From contig JAIRMB010000022.1 of the NCBI GenBank assembly GCA_031258995.1, positions 1 through 8,546 of the forward strand: a stretch of DNA of 8,546 bases, written 5' to 3'. The notes under the pieces are model-generated. The model saw nothing but the letters and a program-made list of their open reading frames with translations, did not search any database and was not told where the DNA came from. This document shows positions 1 through 7,030 of this stretch, piece after piece. Made by a program: the position numbers and the translations under genes. This DNA comes from Puniceicoccales bacterium. GTDB taxonomy: Bacteria; Verrucomicrobiota; Verrucomicrobiia; Opitutales; JAIRLM01. Each line of letters begins with the position of its first letter. Position 1 is the first letter of the stretch.

Positions 1-335
1 AAAACCCGGATCTGGCTTTCTGGCCCGGCGAATCGGTCCGCGTGCGCGTAGTGCTGGAGCAGATCGAAAAGGCCATTCTGGCGCCGGAGGCGGCGGTTGG
101 ATCCAATAAGGAGGGCAACTATGTTTTTGTGGTCGATGAGAGCGGTCAGGCGGAGCTGCGGCCCGTGCAATTGGGACAGATGCATGGGGCTCATGTGATT
201 TTTGAACGGGGCATCGCTGCCGGCGACCGGGTGATCGTGGAGGGTCAATTCCTTTTGGCGCCCAAGACTCGGGTGACGGTAGTTCCCGACGGGCCGGCCC
301 AGACGCTTCCGAAAAAACCGACAGGCACGAACTGA
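1..335 (+). CDS. RND efflux membrane fusion (periplasmic adaptor) protein, C-terminal fragment
   Basis: Adaptor subunit of a tripartite efflux pump, linking the inner-membrane RND transporter to an outer-membrane channel. The reading frame is open from base 3 to the TGA at 333-335, so 110 C-terminal residues are visible and the true start lies left of the window. An internal GTG at 42 is not the start, because the family signature continues upstream of it. The visible part begins NPDLAFWPGESVRVRV, which matches the beta-barrel stretch 'NPD..LWPGQFVRVRL' of MdtA/AcrA-type adaptors. The membrane-proximal domain follows (VFVVDESGQAELRPVQLG, then an IAAGDRVIVEGQFLL segment), with a short Pro/Lys-rich tail. 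The lipoprotein signal and coiled-coil hairpin expected in the N-terminal part cannot be seen. The next gene starts one base after the stop, so the two genes are almost certainly co-transcribed and probably translationally coupled. Substrate cannot be told. Confidence 0.93.
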   Translation, partial: NPDLAFWPGESVRVRVVLEQIEKAILAPEAAVGSNKEGNYVFVVDESGQAELRPVQLGQMHGAHVIFERGIAAGDRVIVEGQFLLAPKTRVTVVPDGPAQTLPKKPTGTN

Positions 336-336
336 G

Positions 337-3300
337 ATGAAAAGTATCTCCGAGCCCTTCATTCGCCGGCCCGTGGTGACGATCCTGCTGGCTCTCGCCA
401 CGGCCATCGTCGGCGCGTTTTGCTACAAGCAGCTCCCGGTGAGCGACCTCCCTACCGTGGCCTATCCGGTTATTTCGGTGCAGACCGCCTATCCGGGCAT
501 GGATCCGGAAACGATGGCGGCCAACGTTGCGACGCCACTGGAAAAGGAGTTTCTAAAAATTCAAGGTTTGGACGCGGTTACATCGACCAATCTGCTGGGC
601 ATGAGCAATATTACTCTGCAATTTTCGATGGATCGGGACATCGATTCCGCCGCCGGCGACGTGCAACGGGCCATCCAGCGAGCCATGGGCAGTTTGCCCG
701 CCGATCTGCCCGCGCAGCCCACCTTTTCGAAGGCGGACCCCAATAGTCACCCCATATTTTTTATGGCACTTGGCAGTAGCACTCTCCCCATGGGAGAGCT
801 CTACGACTACGCCACAAATAATGTAGCCCAACGCTTTAATACCATAAACGGCGTTTCTCAGACGGACGTCTACGGGGCAAGGCGGGCCGTACGCATTGCC
901 GTAGATCCGGCCAAACTTTACACCCGCGGACTCACGATGACGGACGTGGCCCAAAAAATTCAGCAGGCCACCGCCACCGTTTCCGCCGGCTCCCTCCGCG
1001 GCGATGGCCGCGACTGGGTCATTCGGCCCGATGGACAGTTGACCGTGGCCCAGGACTACGGCGCCATAGTGTTGGCGATGCGGGAGGGCCTGCCCGTTTA
1101 TCTGAGAGACGTGGCCGACTGCGTGGAGGGGCTGGAGTCCAGTACGATTAATGCCTCCTTTTGGATGCGGGAGCGGGGCAGCTGCGAAGCGGTGATGCTG
1201 GCCGTGACGCGGGCGGCAAATGCCAACACGGTGGCCGTAGCGAAAGCCTTGCGCGCTCTTCTTCCAGAAATTCGAAAGGAGCTGCCCGATTCCGTATTTC
1301 TTCGCACCATCCATGACAGTTCAGAGCGCATCATCGAATCCATTAGCGACGTGCAGGAAACCTTACTCATTGCCTTCGCGCTGGTTGCCCTGGTCATTTT
1401 TTTATTTTTAGGCCGGCTGCGGGATACGCTCATTCCGGTCGTGGCCCTTCCCCTCTCTTTTCTAATTTTGTTTATTTTCATGTGGGTGCTGGGGTTCAGC
1501 TTGGACACATTGTCGCTGATGGCCATGACCCTTTCCGTAGGCTTTCTCGTAGACGACGCCATCGTGTTCCTGGAGAATATGGTACGTCGCATGCAGAAGC
1601 GGAAAGAATCACCCGCCGAGGCGGCCTCCAACGGCGCCGGTGAGATTGCCACAACGATCGTCTCTATGACCCTCTCGTTGCTGTGCGTTTTCCTGCCGCT
1701 CCTATTTTTGGGAGGGCAGGTGGGCCGCGTGTTCCATGAATTTGCCGTCGTTATCATCGTGGCCACCATGGCTTCAGGGGTCGTCTCTCTCACCGTCACG
1801 CCGCTCATGTGTGCCCGAATGATCGATTTTCGATCCGAAAACGTGGAGGAGATGGCACCGGTAGAAGCCTTTTCCCATCGACTGGAAGAAGCGCTTCTCC
1901 GCTCCTACGGTCGCGCCCTCGACTTTTTTTTAGACCGCCGCTGGATTGCCGTTTCTCTCTGGGCTTTCTGCTTGGTTGGGACGTTTTTTTCCTTTCGGCA
2001 TTTGCCGAAAACCTTCCTTCCGGACGGTGACAGCGGCATGTTGCAGGGTGTCTTTGTCGCTCAGGAAGGCGTGTCTCAGCGCCGCATGGCCGCCTACCAG
2101 GCAAAGGTGGACGGAACGATCCGGGCAAACTCGGCCGTGGATGCTGCGTTTTCCATCACGGGCTTTCCCGGTCTGCCCGCCAACCAGGGAATTGCCATAA
2201 CTTTTCTGCGGCCGGCGAAAGAGCGGGCGGAAATTCATCGGGTAGCCCAGCAGCTGTGGGGCGGCCTAGCCGCCATTCCAGGCGCTATGGCCTTTGTGCA
2301 GCCAGTTCCAGCGCTGCGAATTCAGACAGGAACGGTCAGCGGCAGCCAGGGGAAGTACGCCTACACCATTACCGGTATCGAATGGGAAAAAGTTTGCGAA
2401 GCCGCCCAGCGGCTAATGGGCGCCTTGCGGACCTACGGCGGCATCGCGTCCCTCTCCAGCGATATGTTTCTGAGCACGCCGCAGGTGAATGTGCGAATGA
2501 ATCGGGACCAGTTGTCCGGCTGCGGTGGCACCGTTCAAGATTTAGAGCAGCAGCTAAAGGCTGCCTATTCGGATAACTATATCTACCTCATCAAAACGCC
2601 CATGCAGCAATATAAGGTAATTCTTTCTGTGGCGGACAGCCAACGGGCCACCATAGGCGACATGGACTTGATTTACCCTCACGGCCAGAACGGGCTCATT
2701 GATCTGGCCACCGTTTCTTCCCGTGATACTTCCCTAGGACCGCTCACAGTTAACCACACCAATAATTTTCCATCTGCTACGATCTATTTCAATCTCGCAC
2801 CTGACGTAGCTATCGGCGATGCGATGGCCCACATCAACAAGGTCGCTGCGCAGGTTATCTCCGCCGGCCTGGTGGGCTCCTTCCAGGGCGAAGCGCAGGT
2901 CTTCGCCGAGACCTTTGCGGGTCTAAAGATGCTCATATTTGCCGCAATATTTCTCACCTATATTATCTTGGGAATTCTCTATGAGAGCTACGCCTACCCT
3001 ATCACTGTCCTTTCCGCGCTGCCTGTGGCCGCCTTTGGCGGCTGCCTGACCCTCTTTTTCTTCCGCCAGTCCCTCTCCCTCTACGCCTTCATCGGCCTCT
3101 TCATGCTGTTGGGCTTGGTGGAAAAGAATGGCATCATGATCGTTGACTTTGCCATTCTACGGCAAAGGGAGGGAATGTCACCGCGGGAAGCCATCCATGC
3201 CGCCTCTCTCCAGCGGCTGCGCCCTATCCTTATGACCACATTGGCCATGGTCATGGGCGTAATTCCCATTTGCTTGGGCTGGGGAGCGGACGGCAGTTCT

Positions 3301-3474
3301 CGCAGATCGTTGGGCCTGGTGGTCGCCGGAGGAATGATCTTTGCTCAAGTGATCACCCTTTTTGTCACTCCGGTCATCCATCTTTATCTGGAAGCGTTTC
3401 AATCGAAGGTGCTAGATAAGATCCCACTCCTTTATCGAGGTGACGCGAACCAATCGCGGCTATTAAAAAAATAA
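337..3474 (+). CDS. RND-family (HAE1-type) proton-driven efflux transporter, MdtB/MdtC/AcrB-like
   Basis: Inner-membrane pump of a tripartite efflux system; proton influx drives export of hydrophobic or amphiphilic compounds through a trimer. The 1045 residues match the usual length of about 1020-1050. The N-terminal membrane segment is at about 11-30, followed by a first large periplasmic domain (about 31-335). Membrane helices occupy about 340-495, a second periplasmic domain about 560-860, and a second helix bundle about 865-1020. The proton-relay residues look intact: Asp406-Asp407 in LSVGFLVDDAIVFLENM (AcrB D407/D408) and Lys930 in GLVEKNGIMIVDFA (AcrB K940). The LPVSDLP and PGMDPETMAANVATPLE stretches resemble the MdtB/MdtC branch. 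ATG at 337 is chosen because it lies one base after the adaptor stop and gives the standard N-terminus (EPFIRRPVVT). No strong Shine-Dalgarno is visible, which fits coupling to the adaptor gene. There is no outer-membrane channel gene downstream. Substrate is unknown. Confidence 0.96.
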   Translation: MKSISEPFIRRPVVTILLALATAIVGAFCYKQLPVSDLPTVAYPVISVQTAYPGMDPETMAANVATPLEKEFLKIQGLDAVTSTNLLGMSNITLQFSMDRDIDSAAGDVQRAIQRAMGSLPADLPAQPTFSKADPNSHPIFFMALGSSTLPMGELYDYATNNVAQRFNTINGVSQTDVYGARRAVRIAVDPAKLYTRGLTMTDVAQKIQQATATVSAGSLRGDGRDWVIRPDGQLTVAQDYGAIVLAMREGLPVYLRDVADCVEGLESSTINASFWMRERGSCEAVMLAVTRAANANTVAVAKALRALLPEIRKELPDSVFLRTIHDSSERIIESISDVQETLLIAFALVALVIFLFLGRLRDTLIPVVALPLSFLILFIFMWVLGFSLDTLSLMAMTLSVGFLVDDAIVFLENMVRRMQKRKESPAEAASNGAGEIATTIVSMTLSLLCVFLPLLFLGGQVGRVFHEFAVVIIVATMASGVVSLTVTPLMCARMIDFRSENVEEMAPVEAFSHRLEEALLRSYGRALDFFLDRRWIAVSLWAFCLVGTFFSFRHLPKTFLPDGDSGMLQGVFVAQEGVSQRRMAAYQAKVDGTIRANSAVDAAFSITGFPGLPANQGIAITFLRPAKERAEIHRVAQQLWGGLAAIPGAMAFVQPVPALRIQTGTVSGSQGKYAYTITGIEWEKVCEAAQRLMGALRTYGGIASLSSDMFLSTPQVNVRMNRDQLSGCGGTVQDLEQQLKAAYSDNYIYLIKTPMQQYKVILSVADSQRATIGDMDLIYPHGQNGLIDLATVSSRDTSLGPLTVNHTNNFPSATIYFNLAPDVAIGDAMAHINKVAAQVISAGLVGSFQGEAQVFAETFAGLKMLIFAAIFLTYIILGILYESYAYPITVLSALPVAAFGGCLTLFFFRQSLSLYAFIGLFMLLGLVEKNGIMIVDFAILRQREGMSPREAIHAASLQRLRPILMTTLAMVMGVIPICLGWGADGSSRRSLGLVVAGGMIFAQVITLFVTPVIHLYLEAFQSKVLDKIPLLYRGDANQSRLLKK

Positions 3475-3632
3475 AAAACGCAAATCATAAAATTCTTAGC
3501 TATCCGGAGGACTGCTGAAGTAGTTGCAGAGTAAGAATTTGTATGCAAAATGTGGAAATACATTCCCGGGAACGGTCCTTGGGGACCTGAAGCTGATCAC
3601 CCCTCTTGTGTAGATTGACGGGGCCTGTGCAG
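3475..3632. other. Non-coding stretch downstream of the RND gene
   Basis: No convincing gene is seen between the pump stop and the first recognisable transposase block. It holds a 9-base inverted repeat (annotated separately), a 10-base palindrome TTCCCGGGAA at 3563-3572 and a small hairpin GGTCC-TTGG-GGACC at 3574-3587. None is followed by a T-run, so there is no classical intrinsic terminator for the efflux operon. The right part may already belong to the decayed mobile element, but no protein similarity can be read there. Confidence 0.5.
3490..3540. repeat. 9-base inverted repeat (AAATTCTTA / TAAGAATTT)
   Basis: AAATTCTTA at 3490-3498 is the exact reverse complement of TAAGAATTT at 3532-3540, with 33 bases between. 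A CTGC/GCAG pair (3512-3515 and 3526-3529) sits inside. It begins 15 bases after the RND stop codon, so the transcript could fold here and protect or end the efflux mRNA. The outer stem is AT-rich and no clear T-run follows, so a terminator role is weak. It could also be a protein-binding site or chance. Confidence 0.35.
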
Positions 3633-4192
3633 AGAGAAAAAATCGCCGCGCGCGGAGGCCGTGGCCGGCCCTACCATCTTTTCCCAAGCGAAATCGCAAC
3701 CATTTTTACGTGTGGTATTCTTCCCTAAGGCAATGCCCCACTCAGCCTATTTGGGGCGGCTAAAGCGCCGCTTTCGAAAATTCTGAAAATTCACAACCAG
3801 ACGGGACAGAACGATTAACGAAGGACAGGTGGTCCACATCGGTTCGCCGCCGCTGCCGGTCTGCGAAGATGCACGCAACCGGTCCCATCGAGTTTTTTCA
3901 AATATGGCCAACTAGGTCTATCTTTCTACGGGAGCCGAATTTGGGCTCGAAATGCACGCTGTTGTCGACGAGACCCGTAAGGTTCGGAATTTTACCCTGA
4001 AGCCGGGGAAGTAAGAAAAGCATGACAGTCAACTCCCTAGGGGAGCGGAAGCCGCTACAAAACCGATCGCTCGTAGGGGCGGTAATCGGTGAATACATCA
4101 ACTTGAGTTGAAAAATTTGAGGGCGAATTCTGCGATTCGCGTTAAAAATTACGATCGCGCCTATTGTTTCATTTAATAGGAAAAAATCCAAT
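3633..4192 (+). pseudogene. Decayed transposase remnant, IS982-like
   Basis: This stretch has no long open frame, but pieces of one transposase can be read in order in three frames. The first (frame of base 3633, about 3633-3722) gives RGRPYHLFPSEIATI, like the 'RGRP.LS.SEI.TI' N-terminal part of IS982 transposases. The second (frame of 3721, about 3703-4011) gives FPKAMPHSAYLGRLKRRF, then GSPPLPVCEDARNRSHRVF, then GLEMHAVVDETRKVRNFTL. These match the family's 'SRFNRRL', 'IDSFPVPVC..R..RH' and 'FGFKLH.VI...G...F.LTPGN' blocks. TGA at 3784, TAG at 3913 and TAA at 4012 interrupt it. The third (frame of 4022, to about 4192) gives RSLVGAVIGEYINL and LKITIAPIVSFNRKKSN, like the family's C-terminal 'R..IET.N..LKN' and 'NLL..IIAY...PKKP'. 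The first catalytic Asp (IDS) reads Gly (IGS), the Glu of IET is absent, and the segment carrying the second Asp appears deleted. Family assignment is from memory of the pattern. Terminal inverted repeats were not found. Confidence 0.62.
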
Positions 4193-4201
4193 GACCACGT
4201 C

Positions 4202-4207
4202 TATAAT
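4202..4207 (+). promoter_or_regulatory. Candidate -10 box (TATAAT) upstream of clpC
   Basis: A perfect TATAAT lies about 190 bases before the clpC start, at the downstream edge of the transposase remnant. No good -35 hexamer is present 16-18 bases upstream (the sequence there is A-rich) and there is no extended TGn, so a housekeeping promoter is only a possibility. If used, transcription would start near 4214 and give a leader of about 180 nt. No CIRCE-type or CtsR-type operator was seen nearby. Confidence 0.3.
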
Positions 4208-4257
4208 GCTCAGATTACTGATTTTGTGAAGCTGTGGAAAGATGCGCCGCTAGGGAT

Positions 4258-4302
4258 GGCCCGGTGAATCTGCCCGCGGCACGGCATTCGCAAGCCCGGG
4301 CC
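4258..4302 (+). other. Nested stem-loop in the clpC upstream leader
   Basis: GGCCCGG (4258-4264) pairs perfectly with CCGGGCC (4296-4302). Inside it GAAT (4266-4269) pairs with ATTC (4286-4289), and GCC (4272-4274) pairs with GGC (4283-4285). This gives 14 base pairs in a 45-base element about 90 bases upstream of clpC. It could fold in the clpC leader and affect stability or translation. No T-run follows directly, and I do not recognise a known riboswitch. GC-rich DNA forms such pairings by chance fairly often. Confidence 0.3.
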
Positions 4303-4386
4303 GTGGGGCAAGAGAAAAGAGCGACATCGGAGGGACCTCACAGCTGCCGTCCTATTTTGTCGCATTTTTCCGCCGATCTGCTAGAA

Positions 4387-4406
4387 AGAGGACCATGGAG
4401 GAGATG
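4387..4406 (+). promoter_or_regulatory. Ribosome binding region deciding the clpC start
   Basis: AGAGGA at 4387-4392 is the best Shine-Dalgarno candidate. It lies only 2 bases from the ATG at 4395 but 11 bases from the in-frame ATG at 4404. Starting at 4404 gives MHRFTPR, closer to the usual short ClpC start in which 'FT.RA' comes within the first few residues. The ATG at 4404 is therefore a plausible true start, three residues shorter. Confidence 0.5.
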
Positions 4407-6941
4407 CACCGCTTTACCCCACGCGTACAGCACGTACTCAACGGAGCACGGGAGGAGGCCAACCAGCTTGGTCATGGGGAAGTGCGATCGGAGCACCTAT
4501 TGCTTGCCCTCCTAAAGATTTCGGATTGCACGGCCATTGAACTGCTACGCTCTTTCGGACTAGAGGTGGAGCGGGTGCGGGAAGTCGTTCTGCGGCACCT
4601 GTGGTCCAATGAGACCGGCCAGGACCGGCCCTGGCTCGGCACTAATATCGAAGCGAGTGGAAGCGGGCCGACGGAAATCGCCCCGGATGCGCGAGCGGTG
4701 GTCCTTCTTGCCGCCGTAGAGGCCCATGCCCTAGGCCATGAGTATATCGGGACGGAGCATCTGCTGCTTGGATTTTTGCGAGAATCGGAAGGTGTCGCCG
4801 GGAAAGTCCTGCGGGAGCTGGGCCTAGAAATGACCGCCTGCCGGGAAGAGATCGAAGAATTGAACGCCAACGATGGGGAAGAGGAGGCGGAGGAAGGAGA
4901 GCTCCCCGCCGCCGCTCCGGTCGTCCGCGGGGATACGGCGAACGTACGGCCGCCTAACGCTCTTTCCACCTTTGCCCGCAATCTGACTGAGGCGGCTCGC
5001 GAAGGAAAGCTGGACCCGGTCATCGGCCGAACGGCGGAAACGGAACGCTGCATACAAATCCTTTGCCGCCGCACAAAAAACAATCCGGTCCTGCTAGGCG
5101 ATGCCGGAGTCGGCAAGACGGCCATCGTCGAAGGTCTCGCCCGAGCCATAGTGGGCGGGAATGTGCCGGAGATTCTGCTGGACCGACAGATTTTCATTCT
5201 GGATCTGCCCCTCATGGTGGCGGGGACAAAATTCCGTGGCCAATTCGAGGAGCGACTCAAGGCGGTCATGACGGAAGTGCGGGAGCGGAAAGAAATCATT
5301 TTATTTTTGGACGAGCTGCACACCGTGGTGGGCGCGGGGAGCGGGGACGGTTCCATGGATGCGGCCAATATCCTCAAGCCAGCCCTGTCTCGCGGCGAAT
5401 TGCAGTGCATCGGTGCCACCACCTACGACGAATATCGTCGCTTCATCGAAAAGGACCCGGCCCTGGAACGCCGTTTCCAGCCGATTGCCGTCGAAGAACC
5501 AAGCTACGCCGACAGCTTGGCCATCCTGTGCGGCCTTAAGGAGAAATACGAAGAACACCACGGGGTCTGCTACGAAGCGGGCACCCTGGAGGCTGCCGTG
5601 CGACTCTCTTCCCGCCACATCGGCGGTAGGCAGCTGCCGGACAAGGCCATCGACGTCATGGATGAGGCGGGTGCGCTTGTGCGGTTGCGAGAGTTGAATT
5701 TGCCAGTAGCTACGGTACGGCTGCGCCAGCGGCGAGACGAATGCCAGGCGCGAAAGCTGTTGGCGGCAAAGGAGCAGAATTTTGAACTGGCCGCCCGCAT
5801 GCGGGATGCGGAGCGGCAGCTCACCGCCCGCTACGAAAGTGCTTTAGCCAAACGAAAACGGCTACGAAGCAGCGGGCGGGCGCCGGTAACCGAAGAGGAC
5901 GTGCGTCTGGTGGTGAGCCGCTGGGCCAAGATTCCCTTGGACCTGATGGCCAAATCCCGCGAACGTAAATTCTTGCAGCTACGAGAAAAACTACAGGGGA
6001 CGGTGGTGGGCCAGGAGGAGGCCATCGTAGCGTTGGACCGGGCCCTTCGCCGATCCCAGGCCCAGCTGCACGATCCGAACCGACCTCTCGGTTCATTTCT
6101 ATTTCTTGGTCCCAGCGGCGTTGGGAAGACATTGCTTGCGCGGCAATTGGCGGCCAACGTGTTCGGCCGCGAGGAGGACATGATCCGCGTGGACATGTCG
6201 GAATACATGGAGAAATTCAACGCCACCCGAATGCTCGGCTCTCCACCCGGCTATGTGGGCCATGAGGAGGGCGGTCAGCTGACGGAGCGCATTCGCCGCC
6301 GGCCCCACTCCGTCGTGCTGTTCGATGAGATCGAAAAGGCCCACCCGGACGTACTGCAGCTGCTTTTGCAGGTGCTTGAGGACGGGCGGCTGACGGACAA
6401 TCTGGGGCGAACCGTCAGCTTCCGCAGCGCCATCGTCATCATGACGTCCAACATTGGTAGCGAGTTCTTTTTAAAAAATTCTGCTCTGGGCTTTGGCCAT
6501 TGCGGAAATCGCGGCGAATTCGAACGGGTCCGAGAGCGGGTTCTGGGGGAGGTGCGACACAGCTTCCGTCCGGAGTTTTTGGGCCGCTTTACGGAAATCT
6601 TGACCTTCCGGCCACTCGGCCCCGAACAGATGGAAAAAATTGTAGACTTGGAATTGGCAAAATTGCGCACGCGCATGGAGGAAAAGGGCTATGGGCTAAT
6701 CCTTTCCGGTGAGGCGAAAAAGCTAATCGTCGATGATGGGGTCGGCACCAAGGAGGGAGCTCGCGCTATCCGCCGAACTATGGAACGTTTACTGGAAGAT
6801 CCGTTGGCGGAGAAGATTTTAGAAGTGGACAGGGATGGGCGCTTCCGCGTCGACGCGAAGGACGGTAAGATGGCGATCGAATTTTCGCCGACGCGGCAGG
6901 TCAAGAGGAAGTTGTCGCAACTTGCAAAATTTGACCGCTAG
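4395..6941 (+). CDS. clpC: ATP-dependent Clp unfoldase ClpC (two AAA+ modules, UVR motif)
   Basis: Hexameric cytoplasmic unfoldase that threads proteins, usually into ClpP, for quality control and regulated proteolysis. The 848 residues fit ClpC (about 810-850). Order: double Clp N-domain (about 7-75 and 95-155, each with an EHLLL motif), acidic linker (154-170), AAA-1, short middle domain, AAA-2. AAA-1 has Walker A GDAGVGKT (235-242), pore loop GTKFRGQFEER (277-287), Walker B ILFLDELH (302-309) and arginines in LERRF (357-361). The middle domain contains a UVR-like helix, KLLAAKEQNFELAARMRDAE (454-473), the mark of ClpC rather than ClpA or ClpB. AAA-2 has Walker A GPSGVGKT (572-579), pore loop GSPPGYVGHEEGG (615-627), Walker B VVLFDEIEKAH (640-650), an arginine finger region (FLGRF, 728-732) and a sensor-2 GARAIRR (788-794). 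ALGFG at 697-701 sits where ClpP-binding loops carry a hydrophobic-Gly-Phe tripeptide, supporting a ClpP partner. Both ATPase sites look active. No ctsR/mcsAB genes are adjacent. The start may be 4404. Confidence 0.95.
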   Translation: MEEMHRFTPRVQHVLNGAREEANQLGHGEVRSEHLLLALLKISDCTAIELLRSFGLEVERVREVVLRHLWSNETGQDRPWLGTNIEASGSGPTEIAPDARAVVLLAAVEAHALGHEYIGTEHLLLGFLRESEGVAGKVLRELGLEMTACREEIEELNANDGEEEAEEGELPAAAPVVRGDTANVRPPNALSTFARNLTEAAREGKLDPVIGRTAETERCIQILCRRTKNNPVLLGDAGVGKTAIVEGLARAIVGGNVPEILLDRQIFILDLPLMVAGTKFRGQFEERLKAVMTEVRERKEIILFLDELHTVVGAGSGDGSMDAANILKPALSRGELQCIGATTYDEYRRFIEKDPALERRFQPIAVEEPSYADSLAILCGLKEKYEEHHGVCYEAGTLEAAVRLSSRHIGGRQLPDKAIDVMDEAGALVRLRELNLPVATVRLRQRRDECQARKLLAAKEQNFELAARMRDAERQLTARYESALAKRKRLRSSGRAPVTEEDVRLVVSRWAKIPLDLMAKSRERKFLQLREKLQGTVVGQEEAIVALDRALRRSQAQLHDPNRPLGSFLFLGPSGVGKTLLARQLAANVFGREEDMIRVDMSEYMEKFNATRMLGSPPGYVGHEEGGQLTERIRRRPHSVVLFDEIEKAHPDVLQLLLQVLEDGRLTDNLGRTVSFRSAIVIMTSNIGSEFFLKNSALGFGHCGNRGEFERVRERVLGEVRHSFRPEFLGRFTEILTFRPLGPEQMEKIVDLELAKLRTRMEEKGYGLILSGEAKKLIVDDGVGTKEGARAIRRTMERLLEDPLAEKILEVDRDGRFRVDAKDGKMAIEFSPTRQVKRKLSQLAKFDR

Positions 6942-6995
6942 GCTCCAGCTGATGTGTTAAAAGCCGGACTCTGGCGAAAATCTTCTGACACCAAA

Positions 6996-7030
6996 GGCCC
7001 CCGCGGCGCGCAAAGCGCGCCGCGGGGGCC
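6996..7030. terminator. Perfect 16-bp hairpin between convergent genes
   Basis: GGCCCCCGCGGCGCGC (6996-7011) and GCGCGCCGCGGGGGCC (7015-7030) are exact reverse complements around an AAA loop. It lies 54 bases after the clpC stop, in the gap between convergent clpC and the PFOR gene, where a bidirectional terminator or 3' stabilising hairpin is expected. The downstream T-run of a classical intrinsic terminator is missing on the + strand; on the - strand only TTT follows the stem. The hairpin is certain, its function inferred. Confidence 0.6.

Noticed and set aside
3496..3699. Minus-strand open frame of 67 codons after the RND gene
   Set aside because: Low-complexity peptide with no family features, partly opposite the transposase block at 3633-3722.
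3756..3771. Hairpin GCGGC-TAAAGC-GCCGC as a terminator for the efflux operon
   Set aside because: It lies inside the transposase coding remnant, is short, and is followed by only three Ts.
3898..4191. Minus-strand open frame of 97 codons in the gap before clpC
   Set aside because: It lies opposite the transposase remnant, whose sense strand carries recognisable family blocks; the antisense peptide resembles nothing I know.
3551..4240. 8-base direct repeat TGTGGAAA at 3551-3558 and 4233-4240 flanking the transposase remnant, considered as a target-site duplication
   Set aside because: The sequences just inside the two copies do not form inverted repeats, and an 8-base match within two such flanks can arise by chance.
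4234..4515. Open frame of 93 codons overlapping the clpC start on the + strand
   Set aside because: It overlaps the first 120 bases of clpC in another frame, shows no family features and has no good ribosome site; the clpC frame is unmistakable.
4472..5422. Long minus-strand open frame (316 codons) opposite clpC, and similar antisense frames at 553-1314 and 1098-1808 opposite the RND gene
   Set aside because: The peptides are Ser/Arg- or Gly/His-rich antisense shadows; the sense frames carry complete conserved motifs.
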